A stretch of 40,186 nt of DNA from Bacteroidaceae bacterium (GTDB taxonomy: Bacteria; Bacteroidota; Bacteroidia; Bacteroidales; Bacteroidaceae): contig JAFXVS010000068.1 in NCBI GenBank assembly GCA_017534815.1, positions 1 to 40,186 on the forward strand, in the 5' to 3' direction. The position numbers and the translations under genes are program-made. This document shows positions 8,017 to 16,068 of this stretch, one piece after another. The notes under the pieces were generated by a model. The model worked only from the letters and a program-made list of their open reading frames with translations. It made no database searches and was not told the DNA's origin. How positions within the stretch are numbered: position 1 is the stretch's first letter; the number at the start of each line of letters is the position of its first letter.

Positions 8017-9219
8017 ATGGCTGAAGTGAAACTGGCTTACGAATGGGGCGACGGGGTCTATACCCTACTCTCCTGGTTCAAGAAAGAAAAAGTGAAGGAT
8101 GCACGGGTGCTCGTGGCTGGTGCTGGAGCATTGGGCAACGAAGTGGTGAAGAATCTGGCGCTCTTCGGTGTGGGGCACATCTATGTGGTCGATTTCGACC
8201 AGATAGAAATCTCCAACCTGACCCGTTCTGTCCTGTTCCGCGAAGAAGATGCTTACAGCCATGCCTTCAAGGCTGACATCGTAGCCAAACGGGCGATGGA
8301 GATCAACCCACAAATCAAGGTCACCCCCATTGTGGGCAACCTCTTCTCTGAAGTTGGCTTCGGCTTATACAACTCTGTCGATGTTGTCATTGGTTGTCTC
8401 GACAGCCGCATTGCCCGTTACCAACTCAACCGTCTCTGCATGCGAGCTGGTAAGACATGGATTGACGGCAGCATAGAAAACATGACGGGTGCTGTGAGGG
8501 TTTATGCTCCAGGCAAGAGTTGTTATGAGTGTGGGCTTTCACGTGAGGAGTTTAACAATATCATGCTTCGAACAGGTTGTGCCGATGTGGTTCGTACACA
8601 AGGTAAGGCTGGTCGTATTGCCACCACACCCATCAGTGCCTCCATCGTAGGTGCTATGCAGGTGCAAGAAGCCATGAAGGTCATCCACCAAGAAGAGGGG
8701 CAAGAAACGCCATTCAAGACCTTAGAGGGTAAAATGCTACGCTACGAAGGCATGACCAATACGATGAACATCTACAAGTTTGCCTCGTGGAAAAGTAGCT
8801 GCCCAGCACATGAACGATGGGACAAAATCACGCAAGGCATAGAGCTTTCAGCCACACAAACTGTTGCACAAGTGCTAAAGAAGTTGAAGGACGCACTCAA
8901 TGCAAACATGGTGGAAATCAACATGCGCAACAACAAATTCATTGACAAAATCATCTCAGACCATCCTGAGAAAGAGTTTGAGGTGATGATACCAGAGTCA
9001 AAACTCGATGCCTACATCAAACAGAATGAGGAATTGCGCAAACTTAGTTACCGCACGTTGTTCCATAAGCACTTTTACGAGAATATCGACAAGTCTTTCC
9101 CATATAAAAATCTGACGCTCCAACAGATTGGCATTCCACTTTTCGATGTTATCGAAGTGTCAACGGACAAAGGAGTATACCATGTGGAACTGACGGAGGA
9201 TGCCCGTCTATATCAATAA
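8017..9219 (+). CDS. E1-like ubiquitin-activating enzyme (ThiF/MoeB/UBA fold)
   Basis: 400 residues, cytoplasmic. The adenylation domain has the nucleotide motif GAGALG (35-40), the SNLTRS element that follows the acidic strand, and GCLDS. A structural zinc site is visible as C169-x2-C172 and C262-x2-H265. C188 (in TGCADV) lies where MOCS3/Uba4 proteins have their catalytic Cys, and is the best candidate for a thioester with the modifier. About 15 extra residues separate it from the following helix. After residue about 270 there is a 130-residue C-terminal extension. Its last strand region (IGIPLFDVIEVSTD) resembles the ubiquitin-fold domain that recruits E2 in eukaryotic E1s. Together with the neighbouring E2, this makes a true E1-E2 relay more likely than sulfur transfer. 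The gene ends 2 bp before the next ATG. Confidence 0.9.
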   Translation: MAEVKLAYEWGDGVYTLLSWFKKEKVKDARVLVAGAGALGNEVVKNLALFGVGHIYVVDFDQIEISNLTRSVLFREEDAYSHAFKADIVAKRAMEINPQIKVTPIVGNLFSEVGFGLYNSVDVVIGCLDSRIARYQLNRLCMRAGKTWIDGSIENMTGAVRVYAPGKSCYECGLSREEFNNIMLRTGCADVVRTQGKAGRIATTPISASIVGAMQVQEAMKVIHQEEGQETPFKTLEGKMLRYEGMTNTMNIYKFASWKSSCPAHERWDKITQGIELSATQTVAQVLKKLKDALNANMVEINMRNNKFIDKIISDHPEKEFEVMIPESKLDAYIKQNEELRKLSYRTLFHKHFYENIDKSFPYKNLTLQQIGIPLFDVIEVSTDKGVYHVELTEDARLYQ

Positions 9220-9221
9220 AG

Positions 9222-10118
9222 ATGCAAGAAAAGGTGACCTTACCACAACTGCTGCCTGCTGACATCAATGCCGAGTTGCTCTTGGCATATTACCCAGAGG
9301 GTGCCTGCAAAATATCGTTCAGTGGTTTACACAAACGTAACACCTATAACGATATTGTGGACATGGAACATTTGTCAAATGAGGCTATACACCTCACGCT
9401 TAGCCGCAATAGTCTTTACAATGCGCTCCCAGAGTACATGTTCCACCCCATCGACCGCTTTGACAACTTACCCAAATCAGAAGAGAAAGAGCGTTTCGAA
9501 CAAGAACTGGAGAAACAAGCGGAAGAGATTGCCAATGCCTACAAATTCTTCGCACCCATTGACATCCTGCTGTTCCGTCTAAGATCACAAGTGAGGGAAA
9601 AGGTCGAAACCTACGCCAAGGAAAATGTTATCATACAACAAATTGTGGGAGACACCATCACACCACAGCAATACAGCAACCGTTTCATTCAGAAACTGCT
9701 GCCCTATCTTCCGCAATGCAGACTGATCCGTGGCAACAAGACATTGCTCACGCTGATGCTCAGAAAGATTTTCCTTGAAGAAGGCCTTCGCATCCGTCCG
9801 GAAACACACTCCCTTCCTCAGCATGATGAATATCCACGCTATTCAGACAGCCTTGATATGGAGGTAGGCGACGGTTTCTTGGGACGAGATTATGATGACA
9901 CGGTGACAACATACAGTATTCAGTATTGGAACGAACAGGAATGTAGTGAAAACTTATTCCACCTTCTTGACGAGATAGAAGAACTCCGACTGTTTGTGCA
10001 AGATTACTTTCTGTCTGTCGAGGAAGAATTACGTTTCGACATTTCTCACGATGAAGCGCCAATGCAGCTGACAAATACAGACTCTTCTCATTATCTTAAT
10101 TATAACATCAACATCTAA
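9222..10118 (+). CDS. TssG-like T6SS baseplate component (tentative)
   Basis: 298 residues, no signal peptide or membrane helix. The stretch ANAYKFFAPIDILLFRLR (about 107-124) resembles the 'A-x-FF-x-PfD-x-x-lf-x-R' region of TssG-like proteins of Bacteroidota T6SS. A 'LLPYLPQCR...TLLTLMLRKIFLEE' region follows, typical of the segment leading to the TssG helix-strand repeats. The main support is position: the next three genes resemble TssK, TssE and TssF, and TssG is the remaining member of that baseplate wedge and adaptor set. It begins 2 bp after the E1 stop, so the conjugation and baseplate genes are in the same transcription unit. An unrelated adaptor is possible. Confidence 0.5.
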   Translation: MQEKVTLPQLLPADINAELLLAYYPEGACKISFSGLHKRNTYNDIVDMEHLSNEAIHLTLSRNSLYNALPEYMFHPIDRFDNLPKSEEKERFEQELEKQAEEIANAYKFFAPIDILLFRLRSQVREKVETYAKENVIIQQIVGDTITPQQYSNRFIQKLLPYLPQCRLIRGNKTLLTLMLRKIFLEEGLRIRPETHSLPQHDEYPRYSDSLDMEVGDGFLGRDYDDTVTTYSIQYWNEQECSENLFHLLDEIEELRLFVQDYFLSVEEELRFDISHDEAPMQLTNTDSSHYLNYNINI

Positions 10119-10133
10119 CATCTATACCATATT

Positions 10134-11108
10134 ATGTCAAAAAGAATTTGCTGGAAAAAGGGCATGCGCCTTACCGACGAAGTATTACTCGCTGCCGACA
10201 AATGTACAGCCGAAGCCATCAGCCAATCGCTCATGCTGGCATCTGCTGGACGTTTTGGTCTGCTGCCCTCGTTACGCCCATTCCAATTATCACTTAACAT
10301 TGCCAGTGGATATGTCGAAGTGACGCATCTTGACCTATTGGCCATCACACGAGCTGGCGATGTCATAGACCTCAACTTAGCTGGAGGTATTACTGACACA
10401 TCCAACACCCATATTCCACTTTCCAATGACGAGGAAGAATTGTTCTTGACCGTCAATGTGCAGTCTGAGGCGTGGAAAGATAACGAAGATGGTTATATGG
10501 AGCCCACCTATACGTTTGAGCTCGTCACTCCTCAAAGTGCCCTTTCTGAGCATGCGATGCCTATAGCCCACCTCATACACAATGGTGAATGGGAGGAGGA
10601 CACTACTCGTTTCCTACCTCCAGCCCTCTATCTTTCAGGACATCACCGTTGGGATGAGTTACGTGTTCAATTAGTGGACATACTGAAAAGCATTTGCGAA
10701 AAGACAAAACCACAAGCCCAATCGCTTGTCAAGACAGCCGTCAGTATCTATTGGCCCATCGTACAGAAGGAACTGATTAAAGCCAACACTGAGCATGAGA
10801 CCATGACACCTGCTACGTTGTTGGGAAGTATCCAGAACGTAGTGGGAGGTTTTGCGATAGCCTGTGAAGTGGACGAAATCCTGACATTGGAAGATGCCAC
10901 CATCTTCTATAATTTCACTCAGGTTCCGTACAACTACCAGAAAGCATATCTGCGCATTAAGCAGGGCATTGGCATGTGTCGCGCCATCAACGAAAAGATT
11001 GACAAGTTCAGTCTCTTGAGCGCACCACCAAAACCAGAACCGGAGCCAGCTCCTAAACCAGAACCCAAACCAGATCCACGTCGCAGTTGGTTAGGTAAGC
11101 AAATATGA
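10134..11108 (+). CDS. TssK-like T6SS baseplate/membrane adaptor
   Basis: 324 residues. The N-terminus (KRICWKKGMRLTDEVLLAAD) fits the TssK signature 'W-x-x-GM-x-L', followed by the FGLLPSLRPF element and the strand VEVTHLDLLAITRAGDVIDL, as in TssK of Bacteroidota T6SS. TssK links the baseplate to the membrane complex through a C-terminal domain, which here would be about residues 190-300. The protein ends with a Pro/Glu/Lys repeat (PEPEPAPKPEPKPDPRRSW). It is shorter than the proteobacterial TssK (about 440 residues). Its stop codon overlaps the next start (ATGA). The call rests on motif resemblance and neighbours. Confidence 0.65.
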   Translation: MSKRICWKKGMRLTDEVLLAADKCTAEAISQSLMLASAGRFGLLPSLRPFQLSLNIASGYVEVTHLDLLAITRAGDVIDLNLAGGITDTSNTHIPLSNDEEELFLTVNVQSEAWKDNEDGYMEPTYTFELVTPQSALSEHAMPIAHLIHNGEWEEDTTRFLPPALYLSGHHRWDELRVQLVDILKSICEKTKPQAQSLVKTAVSIYWPIVQKELIKANTEHETMTPATLLGSIQNVVGGFAIACEVDEILTLEDATIFYNFTQVPYNYQKAYLRIKQGIGMCRAINEKIDKFSLLSAPPKPEPEPAPKPEPKPDPRRSWLGKQI

Positions 11109-11602
11109 AATTCATCAGCACGCCATTGGTCTTCATCAACGATGGGTCACAAATGTTGCGTAACATTGAAGACCGTATCACCATGCTTGATAATCTGGTG
11201 GAGCTCATTGTATTCACGCCTCGTGGCAGTTTCGAGTCCGACCCTGACTTTGGCTTTGAGTATTGGAACCACGAGTTTTCCAATGTTCACTACCGTGAGT
11301 TCAACACCAACCAGAGTGGCTTAGCGATGCAGGGGGGGCTGAAAAATGAGGTGACACGCAAAGAATGCGAAGAAAGCATACGTATCAGTCTTGCCACTTA
11401 CGAGCCCATGCTTAAACAGGTGACCGTATCTATACAACTCGACTCGGCTGTGGCGAAACAACGACGCAAACGACGCATCGCTTCCAAATACGAGGTGAAT
11501 GTCATTGTAGAAGGAAGACTCGACGACGGACTGGGCACCATGCAACCCTATCACAAAAGCGTTGTGTTCTTGGTGGAACCCACCGTGCGGTGCAACCGAT
11601 AG
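11105..11602 (+). CDS. TssE/gp25-like baseplate protein
   Basis: 165 residues. It shows the gp25/TssE pattern. An N-terminal strand-helix segment leads to LVELIVFTPRGSFESDPDFG, where R-G-S-x-x-x-x-PDFG fits the conserved 'pGer-x-x-PdfG' loop. A central helix with IRISLATYEPMLK follows, where Y-E-P is the hallmark of the gp25 core, and then the strands VTVSIQL and YEVNVIVEG. In contractile machines gp25/TssE sits where the sheath meets the baseplate wedge and nucleates sheath assembly. The start overlaps the TssK-like stop, and the TssF-like gene begins 63 bp downstream. No sheath gene lies within the window. Confidence 0.75.
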   Translation: MKFISTPLVFINDGSQMLRNIEDRITMLDNLVELIVFTPRGSFESDPDFGFEYWNHEFSNVHYREFNTNQSGLAMQGGLKNEVTRKECEESIRISLATYEPMLKQVTVSIQLDSAVAKQRRKRRIASKYEVNVIVEGRLDDGLGTMQPYHKSVVFLVEPTVRCNR

Positions 11603-11665
11603 TTTTTCTTTTACATTCATTCTTTTTCTCTTCTCAAATCACAACAAATCTTCTTCCCATCATAT

Positions 11666-13456
11666 ATGGACGTAGAATTAGAAAAAGGTATCAACGAGGC
11701 AATGGCCGCTTTGCGCCAACTCTCGGTCGGCAACATCGACTTTTCCCAGCTTGACCCTGTGGCCAAGATGATGATTGTCACCCTTGTCTCTGAAACCAAG
11801 AAAATAAATGACTATGTGGACAGCATGGGACAAAGGCTCGTGGAGCGCTTCTGCACCGATTTCATACCCAGAAAGAAGGTGGAGGCTATGCCTGCCGTTT
11901 GTGTGCTCTGTCCTACACTCAAGAAGGGTTACGACGAGGCCATCAGCTATGTGGGGACAGATTCCTCCTTTGCCTACAAAATACCTCAGAGTAAGTCTCC
12001 ATTAGACTACATCCCTATCTTCAACACAGCCATCCTACCTCATAAAAGCCTCTATCTCATTACTCCCAACAAACTGTGGAGCGAGGAAGGTACGACGCGC
12101 ATTAAGATGCCCAAGACTAACCAAATATGGCTGGGTATCCGCACCCGTACTGAGGTTGATTGCCTCAAAGGGCTGTCTCTCTTCATCAAGGGCACGAACG
12201 GCATCACCCCAACGCATATATGCAGCGGCATCGATGACCATGAACTCGACTTTGCCACCATGCTGGAGATGGAAAACATTGAGATGGCGGAGCCTTTTGA
12301 CGCTCAGCAGACATCTGGACAGTTCTTCTCCTTCGTGGAAAGTTGGAAAGAATGCCTTCTGGCGATACCAGGAGCCGCTCTGATTTATTTGACCGATGAT
12401 ATTGTGGATCGCGATCACTTCAAACATCGTGCCTACCCACGTGTCTTCCAAGAATGGTTGGATAATGCCGTTTTAGAACAGCTCGACCCCTCCACCATTT
12501 GGCTTCGCATCGACTTTCCCGATGATTACGATGTGCCTGACACTTGTCAGATCCTGCTCAACGCTATGCCTGTGACCAACATTGATGTGTGTGACCTCAC
12601 CTTGACCCAGACACAGCCCATCGCCAAACTGCAGAATCAGGAGAATGCTTATTTCTTACGCATTTTGGAGACAAGCACAGATGCGCTTCAACAGGGTTTC
12701 AATTCCACCAACGACGAAATCGTGGTGCGCGATTTTGATGCAGCCTGCTACAGCAACGACGACCTCTATCGCGATGTGCGCAACTTATACAATCGCTTTA
12801 TCGATGATTACTATGCTTTCATCGAATACAATGGAATCAAGGATGGTGAGGTGCTGAAACAGTTGCGCGAGACCATCAACAAACTGGGGAAGAGCGTTGG
12901 TCAGCAAAATACAAAGTACAAGTTCGATAGTGGCACTTTCGTCATGAAGAACATGAATCAATACCCACCTTCACTCTCCACCAAGGTCACTTACCTGACC
13001 ACGATGGGCAAACTCGGCAATGCCCCTCAACGAGGAGACACGATGGAGAACCGCAAGCAACCTTGCCTCGAACAAAAGGTGAGCGTGCTCGTTGGTGCCA
13101 CAGGTGGAGCAGATAAGGCTACAGCCGACGAGCGGTATGAACTTCTCCGATACTATGCCTTGACTGGTGACCGTCTCTATACAAAAATGGACATCGATGC
13201 CTATCTACGCAAAGAGATACTCGCTGAATTTGGCAAAGACGAATTCAAACGTATCTTCATTAAGATCAGCATCGAGGGAACTGGCAACGAAAAGAATCTG
13301 CAACGTGGTCTCTACATTGACATCGAGTTCAAAGACCGCAAGAACTATGAACAGGCATGTGCCACATCGTTCGACCGACTGATGCAACAACGCATCACAA
13401 ACAAGTCGTGCATCGCCATGCCTATCATTGTCACATTAACAAACTTGGACGAATGA
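11666..13456 (+). CDS. TssF-like T6SS baseplate wedge protein
   Basis: 596 residues, about the usual TssF length. The N-terminus has the 'l-x-x-x-L-x-P-x-x-x-x-x-P' region (RLVERFCTDFIPRKKVEAMP) that opens TssF proteins. The middle contains IWLRIDFPDD followed by ILLNAMPVTNIDVCD, fitting the family's 'l-x-N-x-x-PvvN' signature. The C-terminal part has repeated beta strands (VSVLVGATGG, RIFIKISIEG). In T6SS, TssF dimers with TssG form the baseplate wedge together with TssE. The intergenic stretch before it is T-rich, and its stop codon overlaps the start of the following hydrolase gene. The four baseplate-like genes are in the order G, K, E, F. Confidence 0.7.
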   Translation: MDVELEKGINEAMAALRQLSVGNIDFSQLDPVAKMMIVTLVSETKKINDYVDSMGQRLVERFCTDFIPRKKVEAMPAVCVLCPTLKKGYDEAISYVGTDSSFAYKIPQSKSPLDYIPIFNTAILPHKSLYLITPNKLWSEEGTTRIKMPKTNQIWLGIRTRTEVDCLKGLSLFIKGTNGITPTHICSGIDDHELDFATMLEMENIEMAEPFDAQQTSGQFFSFVESWKECLLAIPGAALIYLTDDIVDRDHFKHRAYPRVFQEWLDNAVLEQLDPSTIWLRIDFPDDYDVPDTCQILLNAMPVTNIDVCDLTLTQTQPIAKLQNQENAYFLRILETSTDALQQGFNSTNDEIVVRDFDAACYSNDDLYRDVRNLYNRFIDDYYAFIEYNGIKDGEVLKQLRETINKLGKSVGQQNTKYKFDSGTFVMKNMNQYPPSLSTKVTYLTTMGKLGNAPQRGDTMENRKQPCLEQKVSVLVGATGGADKATADERYELLRYYALTGDRLYTKMDIDAYLRKEILAEFGKDEFKRIFIKISIEGTGNEKNLQRGLYIDIEFKDRKNYEQACATSFDRLMQQRITNKSCIAMPIIVTLTNLDE

Positions 13457-14469
13457 ACACACCTTTCTCGGTGATACGACACCTCTGCACGGCATGCCTC
13501 CTTTGCTTCTTCAGCATCGGGACATTCGCACAATCCTCTGCCGACATTCAGGAATACATCCGCCTGTACAGCAAGGCTGCGCTTGACCAAGAACGTGCCT
13601 TTGGCGTTCCTGCCTCCATCACCTTGGCACAGGGCATCCTTGAGTCGGGAGCGGGCAAAAGTGGATTGACACGCAACACCAACAACCACTTCGGCATCAA
13701 AGCATTGGGTGGATGGAATGGCCCTGTGTATTACGCTTGGGATGACGAACCCAACAAGAGCAAGTTCCGTGTCTATGCCTCGGCTGCCGAATCGTTTCGC
13801 GACCACTCCGAATTTCTGAGGAAAAACAGCCGCTACCAAAGTCTCTTCTCCAAGAGCGTCTATGACTATCGCGGCTGGGCCATCGGACTGCAGAAGGCAG
13901 GATATGCGACAGCCAAGAACTATGCGGCGGCACTCATCGGATTTATCGATGCGTACCGCCTTTATGCTGTTAATGGCGGCGTGAAACTCAAGGCAGGCAA
14001 GACTGTCATTGTAACCACCACGCCATCAACGGCTTCCGGAGGTACGACAGCACGACCCGTCTTCGATGCCTCTTGTCAACAGGATGAGGAGGAAGCCTCC
14101 GAAGAGGAAGAGAGTGTGGGAAATGCCATCCGCCGTTACGTTGTCGATATCAACGACGTGCGCTGCACTATCCTCTATCCAGGCATGACACTTTCATCCA
14201 TCGCCATGAAGTATGATATTCCCAAGCAGAAATTGCTGGAGTATAATGAGACCACCAGCGAAGATGATTTGAAGGAGGGCGACATTGTCTTCATCGACAA
14301 AAAGAAATCGAAATATACAGGCGCAAAAGACTTTCATCATGTAAAAGCCGACGAGACCATCTACAGCATTTCTCAAGAATACGGCATCAAGATGGAGAGT
14401 CTGATGAAGATGAACAAGTTAGATCTCTTTTCGCGTCTGAAAGAAGGTGATAAAATAAGACTGAAATAA
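13453..14469 (+). CDS. Secreted peptidoglycan hydrolase: glucosaminidase (GH73-type) with two LysM domains
   Basis: The ATG at 13453 overlaps the TssF-like stop (ATGA) and starts a signal peptide ending TFA before QSS; the frame extends upstream to 13357, but that start lies inside tssF. The mature protein has a glucosaminidase domain (about 30-180) with the signature ITLAQGILESGAGKSGL, in which E64 is the likely catalytic acid. A Thr/Ser-rich and acidic linker follows, then two LysM repeats: about 235-280 (ILYPGMTLSSIAMKYDI) and about 292-338 (HHVKADETIYSISQEYGI). It would cut glycan strands in the periplasm. Its place after the baseplate genes suggests it opens the wall for an envelope-spanning complex, as dedicated hydrolases do in several secretion systems. 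Confidence 0.88.
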   Translation: MNTPFSVIRHLCTACLLCFFSIGTFAQSSADIQEYIRLYSKAALDQERAFGVPASITLAQGILESGAGKSGLTRNTNNHFGIKALGGWNGPVYYAWDDEPNKSKFRVYASAAESFRDHSEFLRKNSRYQSLFSKSVYDYRGWAIGLQKAGYATAKNYAAALIGFIDAYRLYAVNGGVKLKAGKTVIVTTTPSTASGGTTARPVFDASCQQDEEEASEEEESVGNAIRRYVVDINDVRCTILYPGMTLSSIAMKYDIPKQKLLEYNETTSEDDLKEGDIVFIDKKKSKYTGAKDFHHVKADETIYSISQEYGIKMESLMKMNKLDLFSRLKEGDKIRLK

Positions 14470-14481
14470 CCAGCCAAAAAC

Positions 14482-14512
14482 CTCTAAACCCCAAACTCTA
14501 AACTCTAAACTT
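14482..14512 (+). repeat. Low-complexity AACTCTAAAC-type leader repeat
   Basis: The untranslated stretch ahead of the kinase gene is built from short units of the type CTCTAAAC, repeated about four times with one variant unit. A related stretch precedes the phosphatase gene, and a similar AT-rich one precedes the gene between them. Confidence 0.6.
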
Positions 14513-14518
14513 TTAAAA

Positions 14519-16012
14519 ATGCTTGACATAGAACAATTTGCAGAGAGCGGTGAACTTTTTGACGGACACTACAAACTCATCCGTCCGCTCAGCACCGATG
14601 GTGCCACTGCTGACGTATGGACAGCACTGGACACCAATACGATGAGTGACATTAGTCAACTCAACGAGATTGAAGGTCTCACCGAAGACGAGATTGAAGC
14701 CTACGGACTGGTCATCGCCATTAAAATTTATCGTCCACACAATGCACTTGACATCGAAGGTGAACAGCGGTTCCGTGACGAATACATGATTGTGTTCAAT
14801 TGTCACCACACCAACCTGATTCACCCCACTCACTTCTCCATCTTCCAAGGCATTCCCTATTTGGTACTGCCCTATTGCCGTTTCGGTTCCTCCGAACGTC
14901 TGATTGGTCGGGAGATAGACGAGAACGAAATCTGGAAATACATCCTCGATGTCTCCTCCGGACTTGCTTATCTGCATGCCCTCCAACCACCCATCATCCA
15001 TCAGGACATCAAACCGGGAAACATCCTTATCGACGACAACAACAACTTCGCCATCACAGACTTCGGCATCAGTTCCAAGCGTGGCGGACAGCATGGCTAT
15101 TACGAAGAGGAGAACAGCGGCACGATGGCTTACATGGCACCCGAACGCTTTGAAGAGGAAGTGGAGCCAGAGCCTGAAAGCGACATCTGGGCGGTCGGAG
15201 CTACCTTGTGCGAGATTCTGACAGGCAATGTGCCGTTCGGCGAAGAAGGAGGTTGGGCACAGTTGCAGGATGCCACCATTGGTATGCCTGCCCTTCCCAA
15301 GATTTCACCTGACTTGCAGAGGCTCATCTACGCTTGCCTTGCCAAGGACAAGACTCAGCGTCCCACAGCACAGCAACTCATCGAGTCTGCCAAGGCAAAG
15401 CAATACCCCATCAAGTCCAAGAAATCGCTCTACATTACCTTGATTATTATCGGCATCCTGCTCATCGGTGGTCTCTCTTTCGGCCTCACACGCTTCTTCA
15501 CAGAGCCAGAGGTGGTAGTGACACCTCCTGTACAAGAGACGCCCATCAATGAACGCTACGATGCAGCCTTGCGTAACATGAACAGTGAGAACCTTGACTC
15601 CCTCAACAAAGGTCTTCTTGAGATGGAGAAGTTGGCTGGCGATGATTATGTGCCAGCCCTCTACCAGATGGCTTTCACCTACGGCTGGTACTCCGACTCC
15701 ATTTCTGTCAAGCGCAAGCAGATGCTCGGCATTGAAATGGATGAGACTTATATCCCCAAGTCTGACCGCTACAGCAACAAGGCCGTGGCATTCTTCACCC
15801 GCATCATGGAATTGAACGACTCCACCTATGCCGACCTCAATGCCAATGCCACCTACCGTTTGGCTTGCTACTACGTGATGCCCAATAGCATCTACCAACC
15901 CAACTACGAGAAAGGCAAACGCTATCTCCTCCGTTCCAAAGAATGGGCCACAATCGCTGGTGACCAGACGCTCATCGAGAAGATTGACCGAGGACTGGCT
16001 ACATTCGAATAA
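14519..16012 (+). CDS. Transmembrane Ser/Thr protein kinase with periplasmic repeat domain
   Basis: 497 residues. The kinase domain (about 18-290) contains the ATP-binding Lys69 (VIAIKIY), the catalytic loop H161-Q-D163-I-K-P-G-N168, D181-F-G and the MAPERF motif. The catalytic loop has Gln where most kinases have Arg, and the Gly-rich loop is weak (STDGATADVW). About 35 acidic residues sit between the first strands and Lys69. A transmembrane helix starts at about residue 303. Beyond it lies a periplasmic, helical TPR/Sel1-like domain (about 350-497). This is the PknB-like layout with a sensor outside and a kinase inside. A PP2C phosphatase two genes away and the FHA-like domain in the RING protein make a phosphorylation circuit in this cluster likely. 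Confidence 0.9.
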   Translation: MLDIEQFAESGELFDGHYKLIRPLSTDGATADVWTALDTNTMSDISQLNEIEGLTEDEIEAYGLVIAIKIYRPHNALDIEGEQRFRDEYMIVFNCHHTNLIHPTHFSIFQGIPYLVLPYCRFGSSERLIGREIDENEIWKYILDVSSGLAYLHALQPPIIHQDIKPGNILIDDNNNFAITDFGISSKRGGQHGYYEEENSGTMAYMAPERFEEEVEPEPESDIWAVGATLCEILTGNVPFGEEGGWAQLQDATIGMPALPKISPDLQRLIYACLAKDKTQRPTAQQLIESAKAKQYPIKSKKSLYITLIIIGILLIGGLSFGLTRFFTEPEVVVTPPVQETPINERYDAALRNMNSENLDSLNKGLLEMEKLAGDDYVPALYQMAFTYGWYSDSISVKRKQMLGIEMDETYIPKSDRYSNKAVAFFTRIMELNDSTYADLNANATYRLACYYVMPNSIYQPNYEKGKRYLLRSKEWATIAGDQTLIEKIDRGLATFE

Positions 16013-16017
16013 CCCAA

Positions 16018-16062
16018 ACGACAGCCTCAATAATCAATAACCTATAACCAATAACCCATAAA
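16018..16062 (+). repeat. Low-complexity leader repeat (AATAACC-type)
   Basis: Four variants of a 7-9 bp unit containing AATAACC or TATAACC lie between the kinase stop and the next start. No promoter or terminator is apparent. It resembles simple-sequence spacers seen before other genes of this cluster. Confidence 0.5.
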
Positions 16063-16068
16063 TACTAC

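Noticed and set aside
485-9219. Type VII (ESX) secretion system because of the YukD-like protein
   Set aside because: No EssC-type ATPase or WXG100 genes are present, and the neighbours are E1/E2/JAMM and baseplate-like genes.
485-9219. Known anti-phage ubiquitin-like system (Bil or CBASS type II)
   Set aside because: There is no CD-NTase or effector. The membrane RING, periplasmic proteins and baseplate genes point elsewhere, although a defence role is not excluded.
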